64,000 bases of DNA from Ancylobacter amanitiformis (GTDB lineage: Bacteria > Pseudomonadota > Alphaproteobacteria > Rhizobiales > Xanthobacteraceae): the NCBI RefSeq assembly GCF_030814815.1, contig NZ_JAUSVR010000002.1, positions 248,001 through 312,000 on the forward strand, read 5' to 3'. Positions 55,044 to 64,000 of this stretch are shown here, piece by piece (within the stretch, counting starts at the first letter, position 1; the number at the start of each line of letters is the position of its first letter). The position numbers and the translations under genes are program-made. A model generated the notes under the pieces. That model searched no databases and was not told the origin of the DNA. It saw only the letters and a program-made list of their open reading frames with translations.

Positions 55044-56282
55044 ATGAACAAAGCGGTCCTTGTGGCGCGCACCGCGCCGGCAGGGCCGCCGGCTTCGGCC
55101 GGGGAACCCGAAATGGTCGACGAGACCCAGACCTGGGCAGGCCCGCCGACGACCGAGAGGTCGTCGCGCGAGGATCGCCCACAACCTCACGCGCGCCATC
55201 GCCACGGGCGGGGACGGCGCGGCCACGCGGCGCACCCGCCGGCGGAGGCCGGCGGGCCGGCCCGCGCGCGGCCCAATGAAGGTTGCTATGCTGCGCTCGA
55301 CCTCGGTACCAATAATTGCCGCCTGCTCGTCGCCCGCCCCACCGCGAACGGCTTTCGCGTGGTCGATGCGTTTTCGCGCATCGTGCGCCTCGGCGAGGGC
55401 CTGATCGGCTCGGGCCGGCTCGGCGAGGCGGCGATGGACCGGGCGGTGGATGCGCTCGGCGTCTGTGCCGCCAAGATTCGCAGCCGCCACATTGCCGGTG
55501 CCCGGCTCATCGCCACCGAGGCGTGCCGCTCCGCCCTGAACGGGGCGGATTTCATTCGCCGGGTCGAGCGCGAAACCGGGCTGGCGCTGGAAATCGTCGA
55601 TCGCGAGACCGAGGCGCGCCTTGCCGCCGCCGGCTGCACGCCGCTGGTCGATCCCTATTCGGATGGCGCGGTATTGTTCGACATTGGCGGCGGCTCCACC
55701 GAGGTGGTCTGGCTCGACCGGGTGGAAACCTGCGACGGCGGCCCGCCCGCGGCCATCATTCGCGCCTGGGTCTCGGTGCCGCTCGGCGTCGTCACCGTGG
55801 CCGAGCGCCATGGCGGCGTGAAGGTGACGCGCGACGATTTCGAGGCGATGGTGACGGAGTTTTCCCCCCATCTCGACGGGTTCGTGAAGGCGGTCGGCCC
55901 GCATAATTGCGGACGGCTGCACCTGCTCGGCACGTCCGGCACGGTGACGACCATTGCCGGCGTGCATCTCGACCTGCCGCGCTATGACCGCTCGCAGGTC
56001 GACGGCACCTGGCTGGGCGCCGAGCAGGTGCGGGTGGTGGTTGACCGGCTGATCGAGATGCCCTTCTCCGAGCGCGCGGCCAACCCGTGCATCGGCGTGG
56101 AGCGCGCGGACCTCGTGCTCGCCGGCTGCGCCATCCTCGAAGCGGTGCGCCGGGCCTTCCCGTGCGACCGGCTGCGCGTGGCCGACCGCGGGTTGCGCGA
56201 GGGCATATTGGTGGAACTGATGCGCGCGGACGGTGTCTGGCGCGAGGGCGTCGAGGCGCCCGTGGCGAGGACGAATACGTGA
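55044..56282 (+). CDS. ppx: Ppx/GppA family exopolyphosphatase or guanosine pentaphosphatase
   Basis: A protein of about 412 residues of the ASKHA fold. The nucleotide site is in [16 protein letters not shown] and [27 protein letters not shown] is also conserved. Residues 1-80 are an extension, rich in Arg, His and Pro ([20 protein letters not shown]), that is absent from the core family and looks disordered. The family removes phosphate from polyphosphate or from pppGpp; which one is not decidable here. The start is taken as ATG 55044 with GGGAG just upstream, but a shorter start is possible. The stop overlaps rlmE by four bases. Confidence 0.88.
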   Translation: MNKAVLVARTAPAGPPASAGEPEMVDETQTWAGPPTTERSSREDRPQPHARHRHGRGRRGHAAHPPAEAGGPARARPNEGCYAALDLGTNNCRLLVARPTANGFRVVDAFSRIVRLGEGLIGSGRLGEAAMDRAVDALGVCAAKIRSRHIAGARLIATEACRSALNGADFIRRVERETGLALEIVDRETEARLAAAGCTPLVDPYSDGAVLFDIGGGSTEVVWLDRVETCDGGPPAAIIRAWVSVPLGVVTVAERHGGVKVTRDDFEAMVTEFSPHLDGFVKAVGPHNCGRLHLLGTSGTVTTIAGVHLDLPRYDRSQVDGTWLGAEQVRVVVDRLIEMPFSERAANPCIGVERADLVLAGCAILEAVRRAFPCDRLRVADRGLREGILVELMRADGVWREGVEAPVARTNT

Positions 56283-57013
56283 TCGACAAGCCTGAGGCCC
56301 GCAAGGGCGGGGAGGCGCGCCCGCTCAAGGTGCGCCTGAAGAAAGCCCGCTCGCTCTCCTCCTCCTCGCAGAAATGGCTGCAGCGCCAGCTGAACGACCC
56401 CTATGTCGCCCGCGCCAAGCGGGAGGGCTGGCGCTCGCGCGCGGCGTTCAAGCTGATCGAGATCGACGACAAGATGAAGATCCTCAAGCCCGGCGCGCGC
56501 GTCGTGGATCTTGGCGCCGCGCCCGGCGGCTGGAGCCAGGTCGCCGCCCAGCGCGTGAAGGCGGAGGAGGGGCGCGGCAAGATCGTCGCCATCGACCTGC
56601 TGGAGATCGACCCCGTCGCCGGTGTCGAATTCGCCCAGATGGACTTCCTCAAGGACGACGCGCCGGAGCGGCTGAAGGCCATGCTCGGCGGCGAGGCGGA
56701 CATCGTCATGTCCGACATGGCGGCGAACACCACCGGCCACCGGCCGACCGATCATCTGCGCATCATCGGGCTGGTGGAACTGGCCATCGATTTCGCGCGG
56801 CAGGTGCTGGCTCCGGGCGGTGCCTTCATCGCCAAGGTGTTCCAGGGCGGCACCGAGAACGCGCTGCTGGCCGAGCTCAAGCGTGACTTCACCACGGTGA
56901 AGCACGTGAAGCCGCAGGCGAGCCGGGCGGATTCCGCCGAGCTTTACGTCGTCGCCACCGGCTTTCGCGGCCGCCAGAGCCGGGATCAGGATCAACTCCC
57001 GGATCCGGACTGA
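56279..57013 (+). CDS. rlmE: 23S rRNA (uridine-2'-O-)-methyltransferase
   Basis: A 244-residue RrmJ/FtsJ methyltransferase that methylates U2552 of 23S rRNA in the 50S subunit. The catalytic K-D-K-E set is visible: Lys in [10 protein letters not shown], Asp in [13 protein letters not shown], Lys in [10 protein letters not shown] and Glu in [14 protein letters not shown]. The SAM site is [15 protein letters not shown]. No in-frame ATG exists before the core, so it begins at GTG 56279, overlapping the ppx TGA (GTGA) with GAGG upstream. An Arg/Lys-rich extension of about 35 residues precedes the core. Confidence 0.93.
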   Translation: MIDKPEARKGGEARPLKVRLKKARSLSSSSQKWLQRQLNDPYVARAKREGWRSRAAFKLIEIDDKMKILKPGARVVDLGAAPGGWSQVAAQRVKAEEGRGKIVAIDLLEIDPVAGVEFAQMDFLKDDAPERLKAMLGGEADIVMSDMAANTTGHRPTDHLRIIGLVELAIDFARQVLAPGGAFIAKVFQGGTENALLAELKRDFTTVKHVKPQASRADSAELYVVATGFRGRQSRDQDQLPDPD

Positions 57014-57038
57014 GAGAGAGAGAGACTGAGAGAGAGAC
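57009..57038. repeat. GA-rich simple repeat
   Basis: Just at the stop of rlmE the sequence is GGACTGAGAGAGAGAG, then ACTGAGAGAGAGACC. It consists of two short blocks of GA dinucleotides that lie between the convergent rlmE and MFS genes. Confidence 0.6.
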
Positions 57039-57052
57039 CGGCGCCGCGCGGC

Positions 57053-58531
57053 TCAGGCCGTGCTGCCCATCTCGCCCGGCGCCTCGGCCGGCGCCGCCTC
57101 CCGGCGCGGCCGGCCGGACAGCGCGGCGCCGGCATCGCGGGGCAGGCGGACGAAGAAGAACACCGAGCACACCGCGATCATCGCCACCACGACGAAGGCC
57201 ACGCTGAAGTCGGACAGGTGGATCGTCCCGTCGCCGCGCAGGCTGCGCAGGCTGTCCAGCACCAGTGCCGCCACCGCGACGCCGGTCGAGATCGACACCT
57301 GTTGCGCGACGCTGGCGAAGCTGGTGGCCCGGCTCATCGCCTCGCTGGAGATGTCGGCATAGGACAGCGCGTTGGTGCTGGTGAACTGCAGCGAGCGGAA
57401 AAAGCCGCCGACCAGCAGCGCGATGATCAGCGCCAGATGCGACATCTCGGGCCGGAACACGGCAATGACCGCGATGCAGGCCGAGGCGATGAAACAGTTC
57501 ACGATCAGCACGCGGCGGAAGCCGAAGGCGCGGATGATCGGCGCGGCGGTGAATTTCATGGTCATCGCGCCGGCGGCGGAGGCGAAGGTGATCATGCCGG
57601 AGGCGAAGGGCGAGAGACCGAAGCCCAGCTGCAGCATGAGCGGCAGCAGGAAGGGCAGGGCGCCGATGCCGACGCGGAACAGCGAGGCGCCCACCACGCC
57701 GGCGAAGAAGGTGGGGATGTTGAGGAGCGTCAGGTCGAGGATCGGCCGGTCGGTGTGCCGGGCATGGCGCACATAGAAGAACATCGCCACCGCGCCCACC
57801 ACGATCACCACCAGCGCGATCCACGGCTGCACCGCGTGCTGCCCCAGCAGCGCGAAGCCGAACACCAGCCCGGCGAGGCCGATGCCCGACAGCGCCATGC
57901 CATGCAGGTCGAAGGGCGGCAGGTCGTCCTCGCGGATATCGGGAATGAAGCGGGTGGCCAGCAGCACGCCGACCAGCCCGATCGGTATGTTGAGGAAGAA
58001 GATGTAGCGCCAGTCGAAATAGGTGGTGATGAAGCCGCCGAGCGGCGGACCGAGCACGGGGCCGATCAGCGCCGGCACGGTGAGCCAGGCGAGGGCCGAG
58101 ACGATGTCCTGCTTGGGCACGGTGCGCAGGATCACCAGCCGGCCGACCGGCACCATCATCGCCCCGCCCATGCCCTGGATGATGCGGTAGAGGACGAAGT
58201 CCGTCAGCGAGGAGGCCAGCCCGCAGAGCAGCGAGCCTATCGTGAAGATGACGATGGCCGCGCGGAACACGGTGCGCGAGCCGAACCGGTCGGCGAACCA
58301 GCCGCTGGCCGGGATGAACACGGCGAGGCTGAGCAGATAGGAGGTCAGCGCCAGCTTGAGCGCGATCGGGTCCTCGTGGAGATCGATGGCGATGGCCGGC
58401 AGCGAGGTGGCGATCACGGTCGAATCGAGCTGCTCCATGAACAGCGCGCAGGCGACGATGAGGGGAACGAGGCGTTCAGGGCGCACTGGGCAAAACCGGC
58501 ATGTCGCGGGAAAGGTCGGGCGAGGTGGCAT
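57053..58531 (-). CDS. DHA2 (EmrB/QacA) family MFS transporter
   Basis: A 492-residue transporter with about 14 membrane helices, typical of the drug:H+ antiporter-2 family. The region MEQLDSTVIATSLPAIAIDL (helix 1, motif D1), GWFADRFGSRTVF (motif A), LYRIIQGMGGAMMVPVGRLV (motif B) and GPVLGPPLGGF (motif C) are visible. No EmrA-type partner lies next to it. Members export drugs or metabolites. ATG 58531 is chosen; an earlier TTG is possible. Confidence 0.9.
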   Translation of the reverse strand: MPPRPTFPATCRFCPVRPERLVPLIVACALFMEQLDSTVIATSLPAIAIDLHEDPIALKLALTSYLLSLAVFIPASGWFADRFGSRTVFRAAIVIFTIGSLLCGLASSLTDFVLYRIIQGMGGAMMVPVGRLVILRTVPKQDIVSALAWLTVPALIGPVLGPPLGGFITTYFDWRYIFFLNIPIGLVGVLLATRFIPDIREDDLPPFDLHGMALSGIGLAGLVFGFALLGQHAVQPWIALVVIVVGAVAMFFYVRHARHTDRPILDLTLLNIPTFFAGVVGASLFRVGIGALPFLLPLMLQLGFGLSPFASGMITFASAAGAMTMKFTAAPIIRAFGFRRVLIVNCFIASACIAVIAVFRPEMSHLALIIALLVGGFFRSLQFTSTNALSYADISSEAMSRATSFASVAQQVSISTGVAVAALVLDSLRSLRGDGTIHLSDFSVAFVVVAMIAVCSVFFFVRLPRDAGAALSGRPRREAAPAEAPGEMGSTA

Positions 58532-58678
58532 ATAGCTCGCCAATGCCGCACCGGCGAGGCCTGACGCCGCGACAGCGGGCTTTCACGATAGGGTGAGCGG
58601 GCCCTTTTGCGGACGCGCATCCGCATTGCGTCACAGGCAGAGCAAGCGCCTAGGAAAGCGTCCCGCGCCATGGTATGA

Positions 58679-60283
<1,605 letters not shown>

Positions 60284-60333
60284 GCGCCCGCCCGTCATCC
60301 TGATCCATCCGCTCGCGAAGGAGACCCGGCGCC

Positions 60334-60765
60334 GTGACCGTCACCGCCATTCTGCTTCCCGTCCTGCTCCAGGTCGCGCTCACCTTCGCGGTTCTGGCGC
60401 GGCTCGGCGTGGTGCGCTTTGCCGCCATCCGCGCCGGAGAACTGGACCGGGAGCGGGCGGTGCTGGACGACACCGCGTGGCCGGACCGCGTGCGGCAGGC
60501 GGGCAACTGCTTCCGCAACCAGTTCGAACTGCCGGTGCTGTTCTATGTCGTCATGGCGCTGGCGCTGGTGACGCGGCAGGCGGACGGGCTGATGGTGCTG
60601 CTCGCCTGGCTGTTCGTCATCAGCCGCGCCGTCCACGCGCTGGTGCATGTGACCAGCAACGACATCCGCCTGCGCTTTTCTGCCTTCGCCGCCGGCGTGG
60701 TGCTGCTGCTGATCATGTGGATCCGCTTCGGCTTCGGCATTCTCCTATCGCCGGCGCTGCCGTGA
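60334..60765 (+). CDS. MAPEG family membrane protein
   Basis: A 143-residue protein with four predicted helices (ILLPVLLQVALTFAVLARLG at the start, LLLIMWIRFGFGILLS at the end). The RQAGNCFRNQFELPVLFYV segment carries the Asn-Gln-Phe-Glu core of MAPEG proteins, which bind glutathione or related thiols at the membrane. Function in bacteria is mostly unknown. GTG 60334 is the start. It lies 50 bases after guaB and 10 bases before the methyltransferase gene, so it is probably co-transcribed. Confidence 0.88.
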   Translation: MTVTAILLPVLLQVALTFAVLARLGVVRFAAIRAGELDRERAVLDDTAWPDRVRQAGNCFRNQFELPVLFYVVMALALVTRQADGLMVLLAWLFVISRAVHALVHVTSNDIRLRFSAFAAGVVLLLIMWIRFGFGILLSPALP

Positions 60766-60775
60766 CGAGGACCAC

Positions 60776-62101
60776 ATGATACCTGCTGCCCGCATATCCG
60801 CTGCCATCGAGGTGATCGGCACCCTTCTCGCCGAGCGCCGTCCCGCTGCCGACGTGCTGAAGGACTGGGGGCGCGCGCATCGCTTCGCCGGCTCCGGAGA
60901 TCGGGCCGCGCTGTCCTCGCTGGTCTATGACGTGCTGCGCCACCGCGCTTCCGCCGCCTGGATCATGGGCGGCGCCGAGGGCGAGGAAACCCCGCGCGGG
61001 CTGGTGCTCGGCATGCTCCGGCGCGGGCGTGGCCTTGATGTCGATGCCATCGCCGCCCTGTGCGACGGCGGGCGCTTCGCCCCCGAGCCGCTGAGCGAGG
61101 ACGAACGGGCGCGCCTCAGCGGGGCCTCGCTCGACGACGCCCCCGCCCATGTGCGCGGCGATTATCCGCAATGGCTCGATGCCGCGCTGGCCGCCGTGTT
61201 CGGCGAGGCGCGGGTCGAGGAGGGCGAGGCGCTGGCCGAACGCGCCCCACTCGACCTGCGCGTCAACACGCTGAAAGGCGCGCTCGACAAGGCGCTGCCG
61301 CAGCTTTCCCATCTTTCGCCCTCGGTCGGCGAGTGGTCGCCGCTCGCCCTGCGACTGGAGCTGGAGGCGGATGGCAAGGCGCCCCCGCTCACGGTCGAGC
61401 CGGCCTATCTCAAGGGGCTGGTGGAAATCCAGGACGAGGGCTCGCAGCTCGCCGCCATTCTCGCCGCTCCGCCGCGCGGCGGGCAGGTGCTGGACCTGTG
61501 CGCCGGGGGCGGGGGCAAGACGCTCGCGCTCGCCGCGCTGATGGACGGCGTCGGCCAGCTCTATGCCTATGACGACGACCTGCGCCGCCTCGCGCCGATC
61601 CATGAGCGGGTGCAGCGGGCCGGTGCCCATAACGTGCAGGTGCGCTCGCCCAAGGGGCGGGGCCCCGGCCGGGTCGACGTGCTCAAGGATCTCGAATCCC
61701 GCATGGATCTCGTGCTGGTCGATGCGCCCTGCACCGGCACTGGTACCTGGCGGCGCAACCCGGATGCGAAGTGGCGCATGCGCCCCGGCGCGCTGGCCGA
61801 GCGGGTGAAGGAACAGGCGGAAATTCTCGAGGACGCGGCCCGTTTCGTGAAGCCGGGCGGGCGCCTCGCCTATATTACCTGCTCGCTGCTCGACGCGGAG
61901 AATGTCGACCAGATCCGCGCTTTCACCGCCCGCCACCCGGCCTTCCGGGTCATCCCGCCGGCCGAGGCCGTGCTGGCGCTGGGCGAGCGTGGAATCGCGC
62001 TGCGCGAGGCTTCGCTGGAGCGCCCGGAAGGACTTCTGCTGACGCCGCGCCGCACCCGCACCGATGGCTTCTTCATCGCCCTGTTGGTGCGCGAGGCCTG
62101 A
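60776..62101 (+). CDS. RsmB-type rRNA (cytosine-C5) methyltransferase
   Basis: A 441-residue NOL1/NOP2/Sun family methyltransferase. An NusB-like or RsmB N-terminal helical part ([20 protein letters not shown]) is followed by the SAM fold: [38 protein letters not shown] with the catalytic Cys, and [15 protein letters not shown] with the second Cys. Probable target is 16S rRNA C967 by homology with RsmB; an alternative RNA target is possible. It starts ten bases after the MAPEG gene and ends eight bases before guaA. Confidence 0.9.
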   Translation: MIPAARISAAIEVIGTLLAERRPAADVLKDWGRAHRFAGSGDRAALSSLVYDVLRHRASAAWIMGGAEGEETPRGLVLGMLRRGRGLDVDAIAALCDGGRFAPEPLSEDERARLSGASLDDAPAHVRGDYPQWLDAALAAVFGEARVEEGEALAERAPLDLRVNTLKGALDKALPQLSHLSPSVGEWSPLALRLELEADGKAPPLTVEPAYLKGLVEIQDEGSQLAAILAAPPRGGQVLDLCAGGGGKTLALAALMDGVGQLYAYDDDLRRLAPIHERVQRAGAHNVQVRSPKGRGPGRVDVLKDLESRMDLVLVDAPCTGTGTWRRNPDAKWRMRPGALAERVKEQAEILEDAARFVKPGGRLAYITCSLLDAENVDQIRAFTARHPAFRVIPPAEAVLALGERGIALREASLERPEGLLLTPRRTRTDGFFIALLVREA

Positions 62102-62109
62102 GGCCTGAT

Positions 62110-63726
62110 ATGAACGCAACCGAGAACGCCGCCCGCGAGACGATAGAGCCGATCATGACCGAAACCGACGCCCCCGCCCATCACGACACCATCCTCATCA
62201 TCGATTTCGGTTCGCAGGTGACCCAGCTCATCGCCCGCCGGGTCCGCGAGGAGGGGGTCTATTCCGAGATCGTGCCATATCAGAGCGCGGCCGAGGCGGT
62301 GCGGCGGCTCAATCCCGTCGGCATCATCTTCTCCGGCGGCCCGGCCTCGGTGACCGACGAGGGCAGTCCGCGCGCGCCGCAGGAGGCGTTCGATGCCGGC
62401 GTGCCGATCTTCGCGATCTGCTACGGCCAGCAGACCGCGGCACTGCAGCTCGGCGGCGAGGTTGAGGGCGGCCATGCCGCCGAATTCGGCCGCGCCGAGG
62501 TGACGGTGAACAAGCCGAGCGCCCTGTATGAGGGCGTGTGGGAAGTCGGCAGCCGCTATCCCGTGTGGATGAGCCATGGCGACCGCGTCACCCGCCTGCC
62601 GGACGGCTTCGAGGTGGTGGCGACCTCCGAGAACGCGCCCTGCGCCATCGCGGTGGACGAGGCACGGCGCATCTACACCACCATGTTCCATCCCGAAGTG
62701 GTGCACACCCCGCATGGCGCCGCACTGATCCGCAATTTCGTGCGCACCATTTCCGGCGCGCGTGGCGACTGGGGCATGAAGGCCTATCGCGAGGAGTCCA
62801 TCCGCCGCATCCGCGAGCAGGTGGGCGAGGGGAAGGTGATCTGCGGCCTGTCGGGCGGGGTCGATTCCTCCGTCGCCGCGGTGCTGATCCATGAGGCGAT
62901 CGGCGACCAGCTGACCTGCGTCTTCGTCGACCACGGCCTGTTGCGCCTCGGCGAGGCGGAGAAGGTCGTGACGCTGTTCCGCGATGCCTACAACATCCCG
63001 CTGGTGCATGTGGATGCCTCGGAGATGTTCCTCGGCGCGCTCGAAGGCGTCACCGACCCCGAGGTGAAGCGCAAGACCATTGGCAAGCTGTTCATCGACG
63101 TGTTCGAGGAAGAAGCCCGCAAGATCGGCGGCGCGCAGTTCCTCGCCCAGGGCACGCTCTACCCCGACGTCATCGAGAGCGTGAGCTTCACCGGCGGTCC
63201 CTCGGTCACGATCAAGAGCCACCACAATGTCGGCGGCCTGCCTGCGCGCATGAACATGAAGCTGGTGGAGCCGCTGCGCGAACTCTTCAAGGACGAGGTG
63301 CGCGCGCTCGGCCGCGAACTCGGCTTGCCCGAGGTGTTCGTCGGCCGCCACCCCTTCCCGGGGCCGGGGCTGGCCATCCGCTGCCCGGGCGAGATCACCC
63401 GCGAGAAGCTCGACATCCTGCGCCTCGCCGACGAGATCTACCTCGAGGAAATCCGCCGCGGCGGCCTCTATGACGAGATCTGGCAGGCCTTCGCGGTCAT
63501 CCTCCCCGTCAAGACCGTGGGCGTGATGGGCGACTACCGCACCTATGACTATGTGGTCGGCCTGCGCGCCGTGACCTCGGTCGACGGCATGACGGCGGAT
63601 TTCTACCCCTTCGACATGGCCTTCCTCGGCCGCGTCGCCACCCGCATCGTCAACGAGGTCAAGGGCGTCAATCGGGTCGTCTACGACATAACGTCGAAGC
63701 CGCCGGGGACCATCGAGTGGGAATGA
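62110..63726 (+). CDS. guaA: GMP synthase (glutamine-hydrolysing)
   Basis: A 538-residue enzyme that makes GMP from XMP, ATP and glutamine. The class I glutaminase part has the catalytic Cys in [15 protein letters not shown] and the His-Glu pair in [11 protein letters not shown]. The synthetase has the ATP loop [12 protein letters not shown] and, near the end, the dimerisation domain with [20 protein letters not shown] and the conserved C terminus [11 protein letters not shown] start at ATG 62155 would give 523 residues, closer to the usual length, but 62110 follows the methyltransferase stop by eight bases and cannot be ruled out. The conserved 3' end is a known integration target; see the bases after the stop. 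Confidence 0.96.
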   Translation: MNATENAARETIEPIMTETDAPAHHDTILIIDFGSQVTQLIARRVREEGVYSEIVPYQSAAEAVRRLNPVGIIFSGGPASVTDEGSPRAPQEAFDAGVPIFAICYGQQTAALQLGGEVEGGHAAEFGRAEVTVNKPSALYEGVWEVGSRYPVWMSHGDRVTRLPDGFEVVATSENAPCAIAVDEARRIYTTMFHPEVVHTPHGAALIRNFVRTISGARGDWGMKAYREESIRRIREQVGEGKVICGLSGGVDSSVAAVLIHEAIGDQLTCVFVDHGLLRLGEAEKVVTLFRDAYNIPLVHVDASEMFLGALEGVTDPEVKRKTIGKLFIDVFEEEARKIGGAQFLAQGTLYPDVIESVSFTGGPSVTIKSHHNVGGLPARMNMKLVEPLRELFKDEVRALGRELGLPEVFVGRHPFPGPGLAIRCPGEITREKLDILRLADEIYLEEIRRGGLYDEIWQAFAVILPVKTVGVMGDYRTYDYVVGLRAVTSVDGMTADFYPFDMAFLGRVATRIVNEVKGVNRVVYDITSKPPGTIEWE

Positions 63727-64000
63727 TTTTTGCCTATCCGGCAGTATCCGTTTTTACGCTCCGTTACGCCATAATGCGTTGAATTTGCTGGGTAATATAT
63801 ACGTCATCTATCGCCGTCTATCGGGGGGCAGTGTTCCGATTTGACGGTATAGCAGACGGTATGGGTTAACTTGTTCGATCGCGAATTTCTCTATACCGTC
63901 ACGGCTGAGAGAGCTGATGACGGTATAATTATTTGTGTTAACAGGCTGATTAGCAATGGAAATTGTGCTTTCAGCATCGCCTGTTTTCGCCTGACGGTAT
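63727..64000. other. AT-rich gene-free segment after guaA, probable end of an integrated element
   Basis: Base composition drops abruptly after the guaA stop: stretches such as GGTAATATATACGTCATC (63791) and GGTATAATTATTTGTG (63921) are foreign to the rest of the window. No open frame, promoter or terminator is convincing. The segment contains five copies of GACGGTAT and short repeats TCTATCGCCG and TATCGGGG. It fits the attL end of a mobile element inserted at the guaA 3' end, but no integrase is visible because the window stops here. Confidence 0.55.
63843..64000. repeat. Five copies of GACGGTAT (four direct, one inverted)
   Basis: Direct copies at 63843-63850, 63855-63862, 63919-63926 and 63993-64000; the inverted copy ATACCGTC is at 63893-63900. 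Most are preceded by T and followed by A, so a longer consensus is TGACGGTATA. The first two are 12 bases apart. Such small multi-copy motifs at an element end resemble arm-type binding sites of tyrosine recombinases. Confidence 0.75.

Overview
The window is a high-GC chromosomal segment from an alphaproteobacterium, most likely of the order Hyphomicrobiales. The sequence evidence for this is a complete gene set for very-long-chain fatty-acid-modified lipid A (acpXL to lpxXL), an Omp19-like lipoprotein, DUF2865 and DUF1127 proteins, and the guaB / rRNA methyltransferase / guaA arrangement. The overall feel (Atm1-type exporter, CreA, gene order) is compatible with Xanthobacteraceae, but the genus is inference. 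Most of the segment is ordinary core chromosome with densely packed genes on both strands.

Layout. 1-11 kb: end of an HxlR-type regulator, an RgpF-like surface polysaccharide protein, nadE, gltX, a DUF2865 protein, creA, ddl, a small secreted Cys-rich protein, cysS and a coupled acetyltransferase. 11-19 kb: a LOG-family protein, a stand-alone PD-(D/E)XK nuclease-like gene with lower GC, an ArsR regulator followed by an Atm1-type ABC exporter, psd-pssA for phosphatidylethanolamine synthesis, and an Omp19-like lipoprotein. 19-29.6 kb: an SDR oxidoreductase, chrA, a divergent LysR / EamA pair, a rhodanese protein, two class III aminotransferases, a PuuA-like ligase and a PotF-like binding protein. 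The last four are arranged as a putrescine or polyamine use region around a palindromic operator, and they end in a strong bidirectional terminator.

29.6-36 kb (minus strand): acpXL-fabZ-fabF2-fabF1-SDR-adh-lpxXL, a dedicated pathway that builds a very long hydroxy fatty acid on its own carrier protein and transfers it to lipid A. 36-45 kb: an alpha-2-macroglobulin / PBP1C pair, a DUF1127 protein, a tRNA-Gln(CTG) and a small conserved protein. 45-53.5 kb: a complete kdpFABCDE potassium uptake operon preceded by an extra 27-residue membrane peptide. 53.5-57 kb: a DapA-like protein that has lost its catalytic residues, coupled to a small membrane protein, then ppx-rlmE. 57-64 kb: an MFS exporter, guaB, a MAPEG protein, an RsmB-type methyltransferase and guaA.

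The final 270 bases, just past the 3' end of guaA, differ sharply in composition. They are AT-rich, show no gene, and carry five copies of an 8-base motif (GACGGTAT), four direct and one inverted. Because guaA 3' ends are known integration sites, I read this as the probable left end of an integrated element that continues outside the window. Other points of interest are the FabF2 paralogue lacking its nucleophile and first histidine (chain-length-factor-like), the DapA pseudoenzyme, and the extra kdp leader peptide. No CRISPR array, insertion sequence, rRNA or replication origin was seen.
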